NCBI RefSeq assembly: GCF_039545455.1
Contig: NZ_CP154467.1
Coordinates: forward strand, 1,721,001 to 1,785,000
Length of the DNA: 64,000 nt
Source: Brucella sp. BE17
Lineage (GTDB): Bacteria; Pseudomonadota; Alphaproteobacteria; Rhizobiales; Rhizobiaceae
Reading direction: 5' to 3'
Every line of letters starts with the position of its first letter. Within the stretch, counting starts at the first letter, position 1. Shown here one piece after another: positions 27,562 to 36,863 of this stretch. A model generated the notes under the pieces. That model was given only the letters and a program-made list of their open reading frames with translations. It had not been told where the DNA came from and ran no database searches. The position numbers were made by a program, and so were the translations under genes.

Positions 27562-28833
27562 TCAACGCTCGACACCCCTGCCCTCGCGCGCAAACGAGCT
27601 AGAAGGCAGCCTCTCAGTTGCAAGTCCAGTCGCACCCTCTGCTTGCAGCGAGACGGCAGGTCGAAAACGGTACTCGTGGATATTGGCTGGCGTTTCCTTG
27701 CCCTGCATCCTTGAGATCAGCGCACGAAGTGGTGGCGACAGTAGCCAGTTGCGAGTGAGAATACCCAAGCGGGTGCGAGGCGTAGAAAGCCCCGTGAATA
27801 GCTGCTTTTGCTTTCGCGCAACCAACGGGCGCTGGCCAGCTTCGTAGCCTGACAAAGCTGCGGAAGAAATTCCATGGGCAGCCAGTTCTCCTGCCAACCG
27901 GTAAGCGCCGGTTAATGCAAGAAGCGCGCCTGCACCTGACGCAGGGGACGCGCAATATGCGGCATCTCCCACAAGCACCACCCGCCCCGACGACCATGAT
28001 GGCATCTGAACCTGAGCAAGCGCATCAAAGTAGAAATTAGGAGAGCTGTCGGTCTTCCCAAGCAGGGCAGGTACATGCCAGCCGAGACCCGTAAAGGCCT
28101 CGCGTAGCATAGCGCGCTGCTTCTCGACGTCGCGGTAATCGTAGCTGAGCGGAGTATCGCTGCGAAACATGAAGTTTATTTGCCCAAGTCCAGGCTCGGC
28201 GCGGAAGATTGCCGCGGATTTTCCAGGCTCGTTGTAAAACGTCACCCAGCCGTATTCGCCCATGGGAAGATCGACGTTCACAAAAGCGAAGTAGTGTTGC
28301 TTGAATTTCAGGAACGCCTCCTCCGCCCCAAACACTGCGCGACGCACACTCGAATGCAGCCCATCCGCGCCGATGACCAGGTCGAACCGTTGAGGCGGCC
28401 CCTTTGCGAACGTGACATCCACCCCACGTTCATCTTGGGTGAAAGTTTTGATCGTTTCGCCAAATATGTAGTTCACGTCGTTCTTGGTTGCGTCGAAGAG
28501 CAGTTCCGCCAGATCGCCGCGCTTGATCTCCAGATCCTCGGAACCAACCATCCGTTCCATTGCCGCAAGCGGCATTCTCGCGCGTTCCCGATCGCGGTGA
28601 TCGACGAAACGCATACCCTTGATTCTGAGGACCCTGGCGCGAACAGCAGATAAAAGGCCCATTCTCTCGATAACTGCGAGCGCCTCCGACCTTACGTCAA
28701 CACCGTTTCCGCCCCGGCGCAACTCAGATGCCTGCTCGACGATGGTGACATCGAAGCCGGCACGCACTAGCCAGAAAGCGGCCGTAGGTCCAGCGATGCT
28801 GGCCCCAACAATAAGTATTCTGGGTCTGGTCAT
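27562..28833 (-). CDS. FAD-dependent monooxygenase (first of two)
   Basis: 423 residues, class A flavoprotein hydroxylase (FAD_binding_3, UbiH/PHBH fold). Dinucleotide-binding motif VGASIAGPTAAFWLVRAGFDVTIVEQ at 8-33, DG motif DLVIGADGLHSSVR near 153-166, and GD motif VVLVGDAAYCASPASGAGA near 290-308. Such enzymes hydroxylate aromatic or heteroaromatic rings, or inactivate drugs (Tet(X), rifampicin monooxygenase), using NAD(P)H and oxygen. Its start overlaps the hydrolase stop by 4 bp (translational coupling). The substrate cannot be read from sequence. Confidence 0.88.
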   Translation of the reverse strand: MTRPRILIVGASIAGPTAAFWLVRAGFDVTIVEQASELRRGGNGVDVRSEALAVIERMGLLSAVRARVLRIKGMRFVDHRDRERARMPLAAMERMVGSEDLEIKRGDLAELLFDATKNDVNYIFGETIKTFTQDERGVDVTFAKGPPQRFDLVIGADGLHSSVRRAVFGAEEAFLKFKQHYFAFVNVDLPMGEYGWVTFYNEPGKSAAIFRAEPGLGQINFMFRSDTPLSYDYRDVEKQRAMLREAFTGLGWHVPALLGKTDSSPNFYFDALAQVQMPSWSSGRVVLVGDAAYCASPASGAGALLALTGAYRLAGELAAHGISSAALSGYEAGQRPLVARKQKQLFTGLSTPRTRLGILTRNWLLSPPLRALISRMQGKETPANIHEYRFRPAVSLQAEGATGLATERLPSSSFAREGRGVER

Positions 28834-30008
28834 GGCTGCACAATCTCAGTCATTCCGCGCGGCGCTGCCGGACCCAGACCGATAGAGCACAGCCAATTCA
28901 ATACGACCTCATGCGTGACGTTTCGATTGTCCACCTGACAATGTTCAAGACCACCCAGCCGCCGATCTTCGATCGCGACGAAGGATTTGTTGGACGTCCC
29001 TGCCTGCTGATAATTTGTCAGAGCTTGATGGAGCGGATTTGGTTGCACCATCACCTCCTCTACGCCGTGCATGACGAGAAGAGGGCACTCGATTTTTTCC
29101 ACAAAACCATCGAGATTGTAGTTGAAACGAGGGTCGTTCGCGAAATCGTCCAGGCTTTCTGCGCCCAAAATATGCATTGCGTGGGCTGCGTAGCTGGGCG
29201 GCATCCACTTGAGCATTTCACCCCAATTGAACTTGTGCGGCCCTCCATTAGAAATGACCGCGGCCAAACGAGGATCCTGTGAGGCAAGCCTGAGTGAATC
29301 GTAGCCTGAGAAACTCTCGCCGAACACAATGATCTTGCTCGCATCAACCTCGGGCCGGGAAGCAAGGAAATCTACTGCCTTGGAATGAAAGTGTTCCGCG
29401 TCTGCGCGCCTTGGCTTTCCTTTTTCATAAAGGGATAGTCCTGTGCCGGGCTGGTCGTAAACGAAGAAGTTGTATCCGCTTTGGATTAATGCTGGGCCAA
29501 TGTTGAAATAGTTTTCCGTAGTCTGGCAATCGCCGCCATTCAAAGACAATACAGTCGCTCTAGGCTCCTGCACCCAGGGTGGGGCGAAAAAATACCCCTC
29601 GAGTTTCACACCTTCGTAGTCGATTTGCACCTTCTCAGGAACCACATCGAAATAGCGAGAGGCGGCGTCGAATAGCTCAGATGTCTTTTTAAGCAGATCA
29701 ATTTTTCGCGTGTCTTGGGCCTCAATCAAGAATTCCGCGACACGGTTGTAGTTGCACGCTCGGCAGTAGGCGTTTCTTGCGGAGAGCCAGTTGCCGGTGG
29801 CTTCAGCATCCCGCCCATGCTTTTCCACGGCTCTCGATGTCGCAAGCCATTCCCTGATCCAAGAGTCGTCACTCTCCGGGTCAATTCTCTTGCAGGCTTC
29901 AAAAATCTCGGTGACGTCTGCAAATCCAAGGGACGCAAGCCCCAGAATCTTGGTAACCTGAAATGATCTCACGGGATTTTCTGGCCAGTGGCCAAACTCG
30001 ATTGTCAT
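28830..30008 (-). CDS. FrsA-type alpha/beta hydrolase (C-C or ester hydrolase)
   Basis: 392 residues. The helical N-terminal cap (DESDDSWIREWLATSRAVEKHGRDAEATGNWLSARNAY-like region) and the alpha/beta core match the FrsA / 2,6-dihydroxypseudooxynicotine hydrolase group. Nucleophile Ser232 lies in the elbow FGESFSG; oxyanion region VLSLNGGDCQT near 153-163; the probable catalytic His is in GGLEHCQVDN near 363. The nicotine-pathway member cleaves a carbon-carbon bond. Coupled by a 4-bp overlap to a flavin hydroxylase, it suggests hydroxylation of a ring or side chain followed by hydrolytic cleavage. Confidence 0.8.
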   Translation of the reverse strand: MTIEFGHWPENPVRSFQVTKILGLASLGFADVTEIFEACKRIDPESDDSWIREWLATSRAVEKHGRDAEATGNWLSARNAYCRACNYNRVAEFLIEAQDTRKIDLLKKTSELFDAASRYFDVVPEKVQIDYEGVKLEGYFFAPPWVQEPRATVLSLNGGDCQTTENYFNIGPALIQSGYNFFVYDQPGTGLSLYEKGKPRRADAEHFHSKAVDFLASRPEVDASKIIVFGESFSGYDSLRLASQDPRLAAVISNGGPHKFNWGEMLKWMPPSYAAHAMHILGAESLDDFANDPRFNYNLDGFVEKIECPLLVMHGVEEVMVQPNPLHQALTNYQQAGTSNKSFVAIEDRRLGGLEHCQVDNRNVTHEVVLNWLCSIGLGPAAPRGMTEIVQP

Positions 30009-30178
30009 GTCTCTGCTCCATTTACGGGTATCAGCGCAAAGCCGACGGTTGTTGACCGAGCGCAGCTAAATCGAAAATTTGTATGCGGGCGGTGGGACAG
30101 GATCGCGTGCGTTAAACAACACATTCCAGGACACTTGCTGCCTGTTTAGGCTGGATGTTCCCGCCTGTTCTCGTTCAG

Positions 30179-31393
30179 CTAGTATTTCGGAAGCTCTAGC
30201 TGGTTATAGGCTTTGACGGAGGTCTCACTGGCCGCTCCTAGAGTTTCCCCGTTTGCTGAGCGGATTAACATCTCGTCACGTTGTTCAATTTCTTCAGGTG
30301 TGCGGGGAAGGAAAAAGGAATGACTTCCTTGACCGGTCGCCAAGGCTTGGTTGGCTTCCACGTAAGGGCGAATGGTTTTCTCATAAGCCATAAAACCCTC
30401 GACAGGGTCAAAATGGGAGGCAAGCTCGCCGGCGAGAACATAGGCACCCACAAGTGCAAGGCTCGTGCCTTGCCCAGACAGAAACGATGGCGCGTAAGCT
30501 GCGTCTCCGACTAAACCAACTCGCCCCTTTGCCCAATTACTCATTCGGATCTGGCTGACGGAATCGAAGTAAAGATCATCCGCATTGGACATTGCATTGA
30601 GCAATTTAGGTACCTGCCACCCGCTTTCTGCATAAACCGCTTCTGTAAGCCGTCTCTGTTCGATCAGATCACGCGATAATGCTGGACCAGGATTTTCTGT
30701 TGCAAAGATTAGGAAAGCGAAAACGTCATGGCTTTCTCGTACTGCGATCATGCCAGCGGCGCGACCCGGTTCTGCGTAGGTGATTGCCTCGTGCGCCAGC
30801 CGCAGGTCATTTGGCATCGTGAAAAGATTGAAGCAGTAGCCCAAATAATGGCTGAACTTATCCTCTGGCCCGAATGCTAGTTGACGTGTGCGGGAATGAA
30901 GGCCGTCCGCACCGATAACGACATCGTATTTCTCTCTTACTCCATCTTCGAAAAGCACACTAACGCTTGCACCGTCATCATCGAGTGCTTCAATGGAGTT
31001 TCTGAAACGGCAAGTAACGCGGCTTTCTTTGACGAAACCATAAATAAGACCGGTGAGCGCCCCGCGAGGAAGTTCGACGTCGCGTTCTATTTCGTTCCCC
31101 ATGACGACGTAGGGCGGAATGGTACCGATTACCTGTCCATGACCGTTGACGAACGTCATGGAGCGGGAGTCTATGTGCTCCGACCTAACCTGCGGCGCGA
31201 GGCTCATTTTCTCAAGAACGCCAATCGCCGTCCCACGCACGTCAATGGGGTATCCCCCACTACGTACAGTTGATGCCCTCTCGACTAGAGTGACGTCAAA
31301 TCCAAATCGGTCAAGCCAGTACGCTGTCGTCAGACCAGCCACGCTTGCTCCCGAAATTAGTACTCTTCGTGGAAAGTTCTCACGTTTTGACAT
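30179..31393 (-). CDS. FAD-dependent monooxygenase (second of two)
   Basis: 404 residues, same family as the protein encoded at 27.6-28.8 kb but clearly diverged. GxGxxG-type motif ISGASVAGLTTAYWLDRFGFDVTLVER at 13-39, DG motif DVVIGADGLHSRTRQ near 160, GD motif VGLVGDAAYAPSFLSGQGTSLAL near 290. Transcribed divergently from a TetR gene with 84 bp between starts that contain two operator-like palindromes. 170 bp separate it from the hydrolase gene downstream. GC is visibly lower than in the transfer genes, pointing to separate acquisition. Confidence 0.88.
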   Translation of the reverse strand: MSKRENFPRRVLISGASVAGLTTAYWLDRFGFDVTLVERASTVRSGGYPIDVRGTAIGVLEKMSLAPQVRSEHIDSRSMTFVNGHGQVIGTIPPYVVMGNEIERDVELPRGALTGLIYGFVKESRVTCRFRNSIEALDDDGASVSVLFEDGVREKYDVVIGADGLHSRTRQLAFGPEDKFSHYLGYCFNLFTMPNDLRLAHEAITYAEPGRAAGMIAVRESHDVFAFLIFATENPGPALSRDLIEQRRLTEAVYAESGWQVPKLLNAMSNADDLYFDSVSQIRMSNWAKGRVGLVGDAAYAPSFLSGQGTSLALVGAYVLAGELASHFDPVEGFMAYEKTIRPYVEANQALATGQGSHSFFLPRTPEEIEQRDEMLIRSANGETLGAASETSVKAYNQLELPKY

Positions 31394-31412
31394 ACGAGTA
31401 TCTCCTGCTTAT

Positions 31413-31464
31413 AAGATACACGTCGCATCCTATTTCGAAAGAGTCAAGATGCGCTCCGCATCTT
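31413..31464. promoter_or_regulatory. Two 19-bp palindromic operators between TetR and monooxygenase genes
   Basis: AAGATGCGCTCCGCATCTT (31446-31464) is a perfect inverted repeat with 8-bp arms and a 3-bp spacer. AAGATACACGTCGCATCCT (31413-31431) matches it at 14 of 19 positions. Their starts are 33 bp apart, close to three helical turns. Both lie in the 84-bp divergent promoter, so the TetR protein at 31,478 very likely binds here to repress itself and the monooxygenase operon. Confidence 0.65.
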
Positions 31465-31477
31465 ATTTGAGGGAAAA

Positions 31478-32062
31478 ATGAGCGCTAAAGCCCAGAGAAG
31501 ACGTGGTCCGGAGTTGGACGAAGCGATTTTAGATGCCGTTTGGCATGAAATAATAACCAAGGGATATGGTGGTTTGACATTAGATTCCGCTGCAAGCCGC
31601 GCGGGTACAAGCCGACCAGTTATTCACCGGCGTTGGAAGAGCCGTAGTGAACTCGTCGTCGCTGCTCTTGCTCGCTACGTGGCCCGCAACCCTATTAATG
31701 TGACGGATCAAGGCAGTGTCCGCAGCGAGATGATATCGCTTCTTCAGGGGCTGTCAGAAAGAGCACAACCGCATCTGATTCGGATCCTTTTCGATATGCG
31801 AGAGGATCTCCTGAAAGACAATATTCACCTGGCAGACCTTCCAGGAAGAATTGGCGAGCAAGGATTAGTGGCTGACATATTAGCGCGAGGGGCGCAACGC
31901 GGCGAAATTGATCCATCGCGGATCACGCCCCGTATAATTTCCCTACCGACTGACTTGGCACGCCACGATATGCTAATGACGCTCAGACCTCTTTCTGACA
32001 CAAGCATCAAGGAAATCATAGACGAGGTCTTCTTGCCCTTAGTTCTCCGAACATCGAAATAG
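31478..32062 (+). CDS. TetR-family repressor
   Basis: 194 residues. N-terminal HTH (ELDEAILDAVWHEIITKGYGGLTLDSAASRAGTSRPVIHRRWKSRSELVVAAL) and a C-terminal ligand domain of the TetR_C_16 type (LSERAQPHLIRILFDMREDLLKDN). Divergent from the second flavin monooxygenase and probably its local repressor, relieved by the substrate of the pathway. Start ATG preceded by GAGGGAAAA. Confidence 0.9.
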   Translation: MSAKAQRRRGPELDEAILDAVWHEIITKGYGGLTLDSAASRAGTSRPVIHRRWKSRSELVVAALARYVARNPINVTDQGSVRSEMISLLQGLSERAQPHLIRILFDMREDLLKDNIHLADLPGRIGEQGLVADILARGAQRGEIDPSRITPRIISLPTDLARHDMLMTLRPLSDTSIKEIIDEVFLPLVLRTSK

Positions 32063-32260
32063 TTGGAACTTCCGCCACGTTCGCCTGGAGCGCTAATAAT
32101 TGTGCAAAGCTAAATCGTACCACTGCCGAAAAGAACGGTCCACAACGTCGTCATCATCGATGATTGGCGACGAAACTGTCGCTTAGGACATCCGTGAACG
32201 TCGTTTATCGTTCTCAAAGGGGGCGCCAACTTATCCAATAATAGCCGGGCTAGATGGCCT
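32063..32260. other. Intergenic between convergent genes, nothing recognised
   Basis: 198 bp between the TetR gene (plus) and the efflux adaptor gene (minus), both ending here. No strong hairpin with T-run and no coding signal seen. Confidence 0.4.
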
Positions 32261-33157
32261 TCATGGTCGCTTGCTCACTACGGCCTCATCATCTGAGATG
32301 AGTATTTCAACTGTTGCCGTCATACCCGCTGCGAGTTCAACACCGGACGGCACCTTTTCGATATGGATGCGCACAGGGATGCGCTGGGCAAGCCGCACCC
32401 AGGAAAATGTCGCCGCTACATTGGGGAGGCCGAGATGACCGGGCGCATCGTTGCTGTTGTCGATCCCCCGACCGAGGCTTTCGACATGACCAGTGACTGG
32501 CTGATCAAAACCCAACAGCATGATCCGTGCCGGGTCGCCAACTCGGATCTGGCCGATCTTCGTCTCCTCGAAATAGCCGGTGATCCAGAAGCTGGCGGCG
32601 TCGAGGACGGCGACCTTCGTCACGCCAGCGGTCGCGTAGTCGCCGGGCCTAAGCCTGAGGTTGGTGATATAGCCGTCGACCGGCGCGCGGACAGTCGATC
32701 GGGCGAGGTCAAGCCTGGCTAGATCAAGCGCCGCCATCGCTGACTGATAGGCGGCGCCGGCGACCGCAGCCGCGCCACTCGATTGCTGGGACGCCTCTTG
32801 GGAGACAACGTCCTTGAGCTGGCTATGCCGCCGCGCCGTCGCCTGACGAACGATCATATCCTGGCGTTTCGCTTCAACTTCAGCCTCAGCCAACGACACT
32901 GCCAACCTTAGCCGCTCGGGGTCGATCTCGTAAAGAATGTCGCCCCGACGCACATTCTGATTATCAACCACGGAAACTGCGCTGACCGTGCCGGAGACTT
33001 CCGGCGCGATCTGCACGACATCGACCCCAACCCGTCCGTCGCGGGTCCAAGGCGTTCGCTCGTAATGGTACCACGCCTTCAGCGCGATAAAGGCGGAGAC
33101 GGCGACGAGGCAAAGAGTCAGGGCATAACGCCCAAGCAGGGATAAAACAGGTTTCAA
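32261..33157 (-). CDS. HlyD/AaeA-like efflux periplasmic adaptor
   Basis: 298 residues. One N-terminal membrane helix (LLGRYALTLCLVAVSAFIALKAWY), biotinyl-lipoyl half motifs IAPEVSGTVSAVSVVDNQNVRRGDILYEID near 50-80 and DGYITNLRLRPGDYATAG near 160, and a short helical hairpin between. This is the membrane fusion protein that couples the FUSC pump to the outside. It overlaps the DUF1656 gene upstream by 4 bp (ATGA). Together the three genes form an AaeXAB-like operon for export of aromatic acids or similar compounds. Confidence 0.9.
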   Translation of the reverse strand: MKPVLSLLGRYALTLCLVAVSAFIALKAWYHYERTPWTRDGRVGVDVVQIAPEVSGTVSAVSVVDNQNVRRGDILYEIDPERLRLAVSLAEAEVEAKRQDMIVRQATARRHSQLKDVVSQEASQQSSGAAAVAGAAYQSAMAALDLARLDLARSTVRAPVDGYITNLRLRPGDYATAGVTKVAVLDAASFWITGYFEETKIGQIRVGDPARIMLLGFDQPVTGHVESLGRGIDNSNDAPGHLGLPNVAATFSWVRLAQRIPVRIHIEKVPSGVELAAGMTATVEILISDDEAVVSKRP

Positions 33158-33369
33158 GGCAGGAGTCCGATCGATGGCAGGTACTGCACGAGCAGACCGT
33201 AGATGATGACAAAGGTGGCGAGTTCGGCCAGTGGCCGATAAGCGAAACGGCGATTGAGACCGGTGACGGCAAACAGGCGGAGCACCGCCATGGTGGCAAT
33301 CAGCGCGATAAACGCGAGCACCACCAGGCCAGGGACGAGGACGCCTCCGACATTGAGATCAACGATCAT
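33154..33369 (-). CDS. DUF1656 (AaeX-like) small membrane protein
   Basis: 71 residues from ATG at 33369 (MIVDLNVGGVLVPGLVVLAF); the start overlaps the 3' end of the FUSC gene by 11 bp. Two membrane segments (VLVPGLVVLAFIALIATMAVL and LATFVIIYGLLVQYLPS). Usual companion between the FUSC and HlyD genes of these pumps; exact role unknown. Confidence 0.88.
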   Translation of the reverse strand: MIVDLNVGGVLVPGLVVLAFIALIATMAVLRLFAVTGLNRRFAYRPLAELATFVIIYGLLVQYLPSIGLLP

Positions 33370-35473
33370 CGGCCATAATCCTCTTGTCTGCTTGAGAGCC
33401 AAGCGCGAACTGCAGGTCGATGAGCAGATCGACAATCTCCAGGCGGTTCCTGAGCACGCTGCCTGCGATCTTCTCGATCAGGCTCTCGATCCGCTGATCG
33501 AGGTCGAGAAGGCCGGTCGTCTTTGGCGGCTTCCCGCCAATGAAGCGCTTGGCGATGACTGATAGAAGCTCTCTCAGTTCGACGCCGACCTCACCCTTGA
33601 TCTGTGGGATCGTCTTGCGAAGCTGTCCGACGACATGCCCGATACGAAGATGGTGGAGCGTATCGTCGAGCACATCTGGATACGCTTTGCCGGTCAGCCG
33701 CAACCTAGGCAGCAACAAAGCTGTCCGATCGATCATCAGGCTTGTCCAGCGCGCTTCGTTGGGTGCAGCGCCAAGCGCGCGTCGGCCAACGTCTCGGCGG
33801 CTCAAGCGGAGCAAGCGGTTGATCGCTCCATCGACCGGCACGGTCTGGAACAGGGACATGCTCACCGCACCGAAGCCGACCGCTGCAAACAGCGCGATCA
33901 CACTGTTGAGTGAAGTGGCGAAGTCACCTGTATAATTGGGACCGAGAGCCGAGAGGATTGGAATGGTCAGCGTGATGCCGAGCGCCATGAAGGTCGTCGG
34001 CAGGCGTGCCTGGAGGGAACCAGCGAACAGGAAGGCCGGCGCAAGCACCGCGACAAGAACCCGAAATTCCGTGACCTGGGGCAGGATGATGAAGCTGTAG
34101 ACTAGGCTGATTATGACCCCGTAGATTGAGCCGACGATATATTTGACGACAAAGGGCACAGGCGCATCGAAATTGCCGAACAGGGTACAGCAGACGCCAA
34201 GAATGGAGACGGCCATTCCACCCTCCGGCCAGGCCGTCCAGATCCAGAAGGCACAGCCGATGAGAATGCCGATGATCGCGCCGAACGCGGTGCGCCCCGC
34301 CATCCAAGGATCGCGGTGATAGACATAGCCTTTCGCCCGCTTCGGCCCACGAAGCGGCGTGGCATCGCGCAATCGCCCCGTGGCTGCGATGTTCCGCTCC
34401 AGCCTGTCGCAGTCCTGTAGAAGACCGACCAATTCGGCGAGATGACCTGCCAGGTTGGCTGCAAGCCTATCGCAGGGCATCGTAGCATCGGCGCCAAAGC
34501 GCTTCTGGACTGATCTTGCCTGCGCGATCAGTTGGGCTGCTGCAGCCTCCCGGTCTTCCGTCGCGCCCCTTGCGGCCCAGGCACCGATTTCACCGACCAA
34601 GGCGATCAACTCACCGGGCGCATCGCCGTCGCCTAAGCGAACGGCCTCAATCCGGTCTTCGATCTCGGCTGCGAGCCACAGCAAACGGGCAAGCCGGTCA
34701 TGGATAAGTTGCAGTATCTGGCGTGGCGGTGTTGGCGCCGGATCATAGGGTAGATGCGTGGCAAGCCCCTGGATTGCTAACAGGTCCGTTGCGAGTTGGT
34801 GGCGGTCGCGACGGCTTTCTCCCGGCGTTCCACTTAGTGCATCGCCCGCAAGACGACGGGCTGCCCGCAAAGTGGCCGACAACTTGCCGGTGAACTGGCC
34901 GGTCATGCGTTGAGGCAGGATGTAGCGATGGATTAGGACCGCGCACAGGATCCCGATCGAGATTTCCTGGACGCGCACCGACGCCGTCTCGAAAACCGCG
35001 CTTGGATCGAGCACGCTCGGGAACCCGATCAGGCTCGCGGTATAGCCAGCAAGAACAAAGGCATAAGCGCGTGGTGTACGATCGAGCAGCGAGAAAAAAA
35101 GGCAAAGGCCGATCCAGCCCGCAAGCACGAGGCTACATAGCATCGGATCGTTCACGAAATTCGGGACGATCGCGACCGTCGCTATCGCGCCGAAGAAAGT
35201 CCCGGCCAAGCGATAGACACCACGGCTGAGCGACGCTCCGGCAGACGTCTGCGAGACAATGTAGACGGTAATGATCGCCCAGAACGGCTTGGGAAGCCCG
35301 ATCCGCAGAGAAACATAGTAGGCCAGCATCGCTGCGGCAAAGCTTTTCGCTGAAAACAGGATCGCATCCGCATCCGCCTTTATGGCGGGCGTGCGCAGGA
35401 AGCTCGTTCCAGCTTTAAACCGGGCTGCAACGGTCTCAATCGAAGGGATGTTTATGGGATGGGCGGTGTTCAT
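33359..35473 (-). CDS. FUSC-family (AaeB-like) efflux transporter
   Basis: 704 residues. Two blocks of membrane helices: residues about 40-170 (SFAAAMLAYYVSLRIGLPKPFWAIITVYIVSQTSAGASLSRGVYRLAGTFFGA) and about 390-530 (FGAIIGILIGCAFWIWTAWPEGGMA), each followed by a soluble helical domain, the FUSC/AaeB plan. Works with the HlyD adaptor to expel toxic aromatic carboxylates or drugs. First gene of the operon; an AraC-type regulator is divergently encoded 78 bp away and probably controls it. Confidence 0.92.
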   Translation of the reverse strand: MNTAHPINIPSIETVAARFKAGTSFLRTPAIKADADAILFSAKSFAAAMLAYYVSLRIGLPKPFWAIITVYIVSQTSAGASLSRGVYRLAGTFFGAIATVAIVPNFVNDPMLCSLVLAGWIGLCLFFSLLDRTPRAYAFVLAGYTASLIGFPSVLDPSAVFETASVRVQEISIGILCAVLIHRYILPQRMTGQFTGKLSATLRAARRLAGDALSGTPGESRRDRHQLATDLLAIQGLATHLPYDPAPTPPRQILQLIHDRLARLLWLAAEIEDRIEAVRLGDGDAPGELIALVGEIGAWAARGATEDREAAAAQLIAQARSVQKRFGADATMPCDRLAANLAGHLAELVGLLQDCDRLERNIAATGRLRDATPLRGPKRAKGYVYHRDPWMAGRTAFGAIIGILIGCAFWIWTAWPEGGMAVSILGVCCTLFGNFDAPVPFVVKYIVGSIYGVIISLVYSFIILPQVTEFRVLVAVLAPAFLFAGSLQARLPTTFMALGITLTIPILSALGPNYTGDFATSLNSVIALFAAVGFGAVSMSLFQTVPVDGAINRLLRLSRRDVGRRALGAAPNEARWTSLMIDRTALLLPRLRLTGKAYPDVLDDTLHHLRIGHVVGQLRKTIPQIKGEVGVELRELLSVIAKRFIGGKPPKTTGLLDLDQRIESLIEKIAGSVLRNRLEIVDLLIDLQFALGSQADKRIMADDR

Positions 35474-35550
35474 GCCGCCAGTTGTGATCGATTTGCAAAA
35501 GTAAATAAATTCGGTATTGTGACATAAAATACCTAAACCTGGCCATTCTG

Positions 35551-36354
35551 ATGCCTTTGCTGCGATCTGCCGTTTCTGTTTTCGATCCTGACCTCACCCA
35601 TCTGCCCGCTGTCGCCCACAAGCTCGATTTCGCGGACCATGAGGCGGAAATCCCTTTGCATGTGCATCGGAAAGGCCAGTTGATCCTCGCATTGCACGGC
35701 GCCGTCACCTGCATTGCGGGCAACGAGATCTGGATCGTACCCCCCAACTGCGGGGTCTGGATTCCCGGCGGTGTGCCCCACAGCGCCCGCGCAACCGCGA
35801 ACGCCCGGCTCAACTATCTATTCGTGGACCCGGGCGCGGCGAACCTGCCTGGAAACAGTTGCACGCTGTCGGTTTCCCCGATGATCCGCGAGATGGTCGA
35901 TCGGCTTGTTGGCGAGGGTGCGGACTATCTCGCCGACAGCCATGCCGCCCGCATCGCGCGGGTGATCCTCGACGAACTCGCGCAGATGCCGCATGAGCGG
36001 CTCAACCTGCCGATCTCCAACCATCCGAAAATACGGGCGATGGCAGAAGCTCTCACGATCGAGCCTTCAGATCGCAGTACGCTGAGTGATTGGGCAAAGC
36101 GGCTTGCAATGAGCGACCGGTCACTGGCCCGCCTGCTGATCCGCGAGACGGGACTGACGTTCGGGCGCTGGCGGCAGCAGCTTCACCTCGTCGTCGCGCT
36201 GCGCGAACTGGCCAGCGGAGAAACGGTGCAGAATGTCGCCGTAGAACTGGGATACGAGTCGGTCAACGCGTTCATAACGATGTTCAAGAAGGCCTTGGGC
36301 AGCACGCCAGCGCAGTATTTTTCGCGCCGAGGCACATCACCACATCCAGCTTGA
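35551..36354 (+). CDS. AraC-family regulator with N-terminal cupin domain
   Basis: 267 residues. Cupin-like N-terminus (LDFADHEAEIPLHVHRKGQLILALHGAVTCIAGNEIWIVPPNCGVWIPGGVPHS, about 25-80) and a C-terminal double HTH (LSDWAKRLAMSDRSLARLLIRETGLTFGRWRQQLHLVVALRELASGETVQNVAVELGYESVNAFITMFKKALGSTPAQYF). Divergent from the FUSC operon; likely its activator, sensing an aromatic ligand through the cupin. Confidence 0.92.
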   Translation: MPLLRSAVSVFDPDLTHLPAVAHKLDFADHEAEIPLHVHRKGQLILALHGAVTCIAGNEIWIVPPNCGVWIPGGVPHSARATANARLNYLFVDPGAANLPGNSCTLSVSPMIREMVDRLVGEGADYLADSHAARIARVILDELAQMPHERLNLPISNHPKIRAMAEALTIEPSDRSTLSDWAKRLAMSDRSLARLLIRETGLTFGRWRQQLHLVVALRELASGETVQNVAVELGYESVNAFITMFKKALGSTPAQYFSRRGTSPHPA

Positions 36355-36438
36355 CGCTGCGAGTCTTCGACGATGATGTGGCAACATGCTCGCTTGGCTC
36401 GCAGCCATATTACGCGTGCATACGGCAGCCAGCACCGT

Positions 36439-36846
36439 CTACAGTTCGGATGACAAGCGTCCGTCACGTTGCGGCTCGCGGATAAATCGTTCAACCAGTT
36501 CATCCGTCCATTCCACATATTCCACGTGGAGGCCATCGGCATGGCGGGCATAGAGCATCCGCCCTGTAGGAACGTCAACGATTGGCTGGGTGATAGTTGC
36601 TCCGCACGCAAGCAGCTCGGCTTCAATTGCCTTGATATCACGCACTATTACGGGACCATGGCTGTCTCGAATTGGTGCCAGTGATTGCTCTGTTCCCGCA
36701 ACGACGAACATATCCCCAACGCCGGCCAAATCCCATTCACCGAAGCGGAACCGCACATGTGCTTTGCGACCGTGAAGCCGTTCGAGGGTGACCAGCGTTG
36801 CATCGCAGTCTGCCGAAAACATCCGTGCATAGGTTTTGAGGATCAT
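36439..36846 (-). CDS. Glyoxalase/VOC-superfamily protein
   Basis: 135 residues with the VOC betaalphabetabetabeta layout (ARMFSADCDATLVTLERLHG ... GPVIVRDIKAIEAELLACGATITQPIVDVPTGRMLYARHADGLHVEYVEW); the last segment holds the usual HxxG/D-G-x-xxEY-like metal-edge residues (H129 region and E131). May be a lyase, dioxygenase-like or drug-binding protein. Divergent from a TetR gene that probably represses it. Confidence 0.82.
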   Translation of the reverse strand: MILKTYARMFSADCDATLVTLERLHGRKAHVRFRFGEWDLAGVGDMFVVAGTEQSLAPIRDSHGPVIVRDIKAIEAELLACGATITQPIVDVPTGRMLYARHADGLHVEYVEWTDELVERFIREPQRDGRLSSEL

Positions 36847-36863
36847 GTCACACCTTATTTATT

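Noticed and set aside
27562..28833. Calling the first flavin monooxygenase a tetracycline-inactivating Tet(X)
   Set aside because: The FAD motifs are shared by the whole class A family; nothing in the sequence fixes the substrate.
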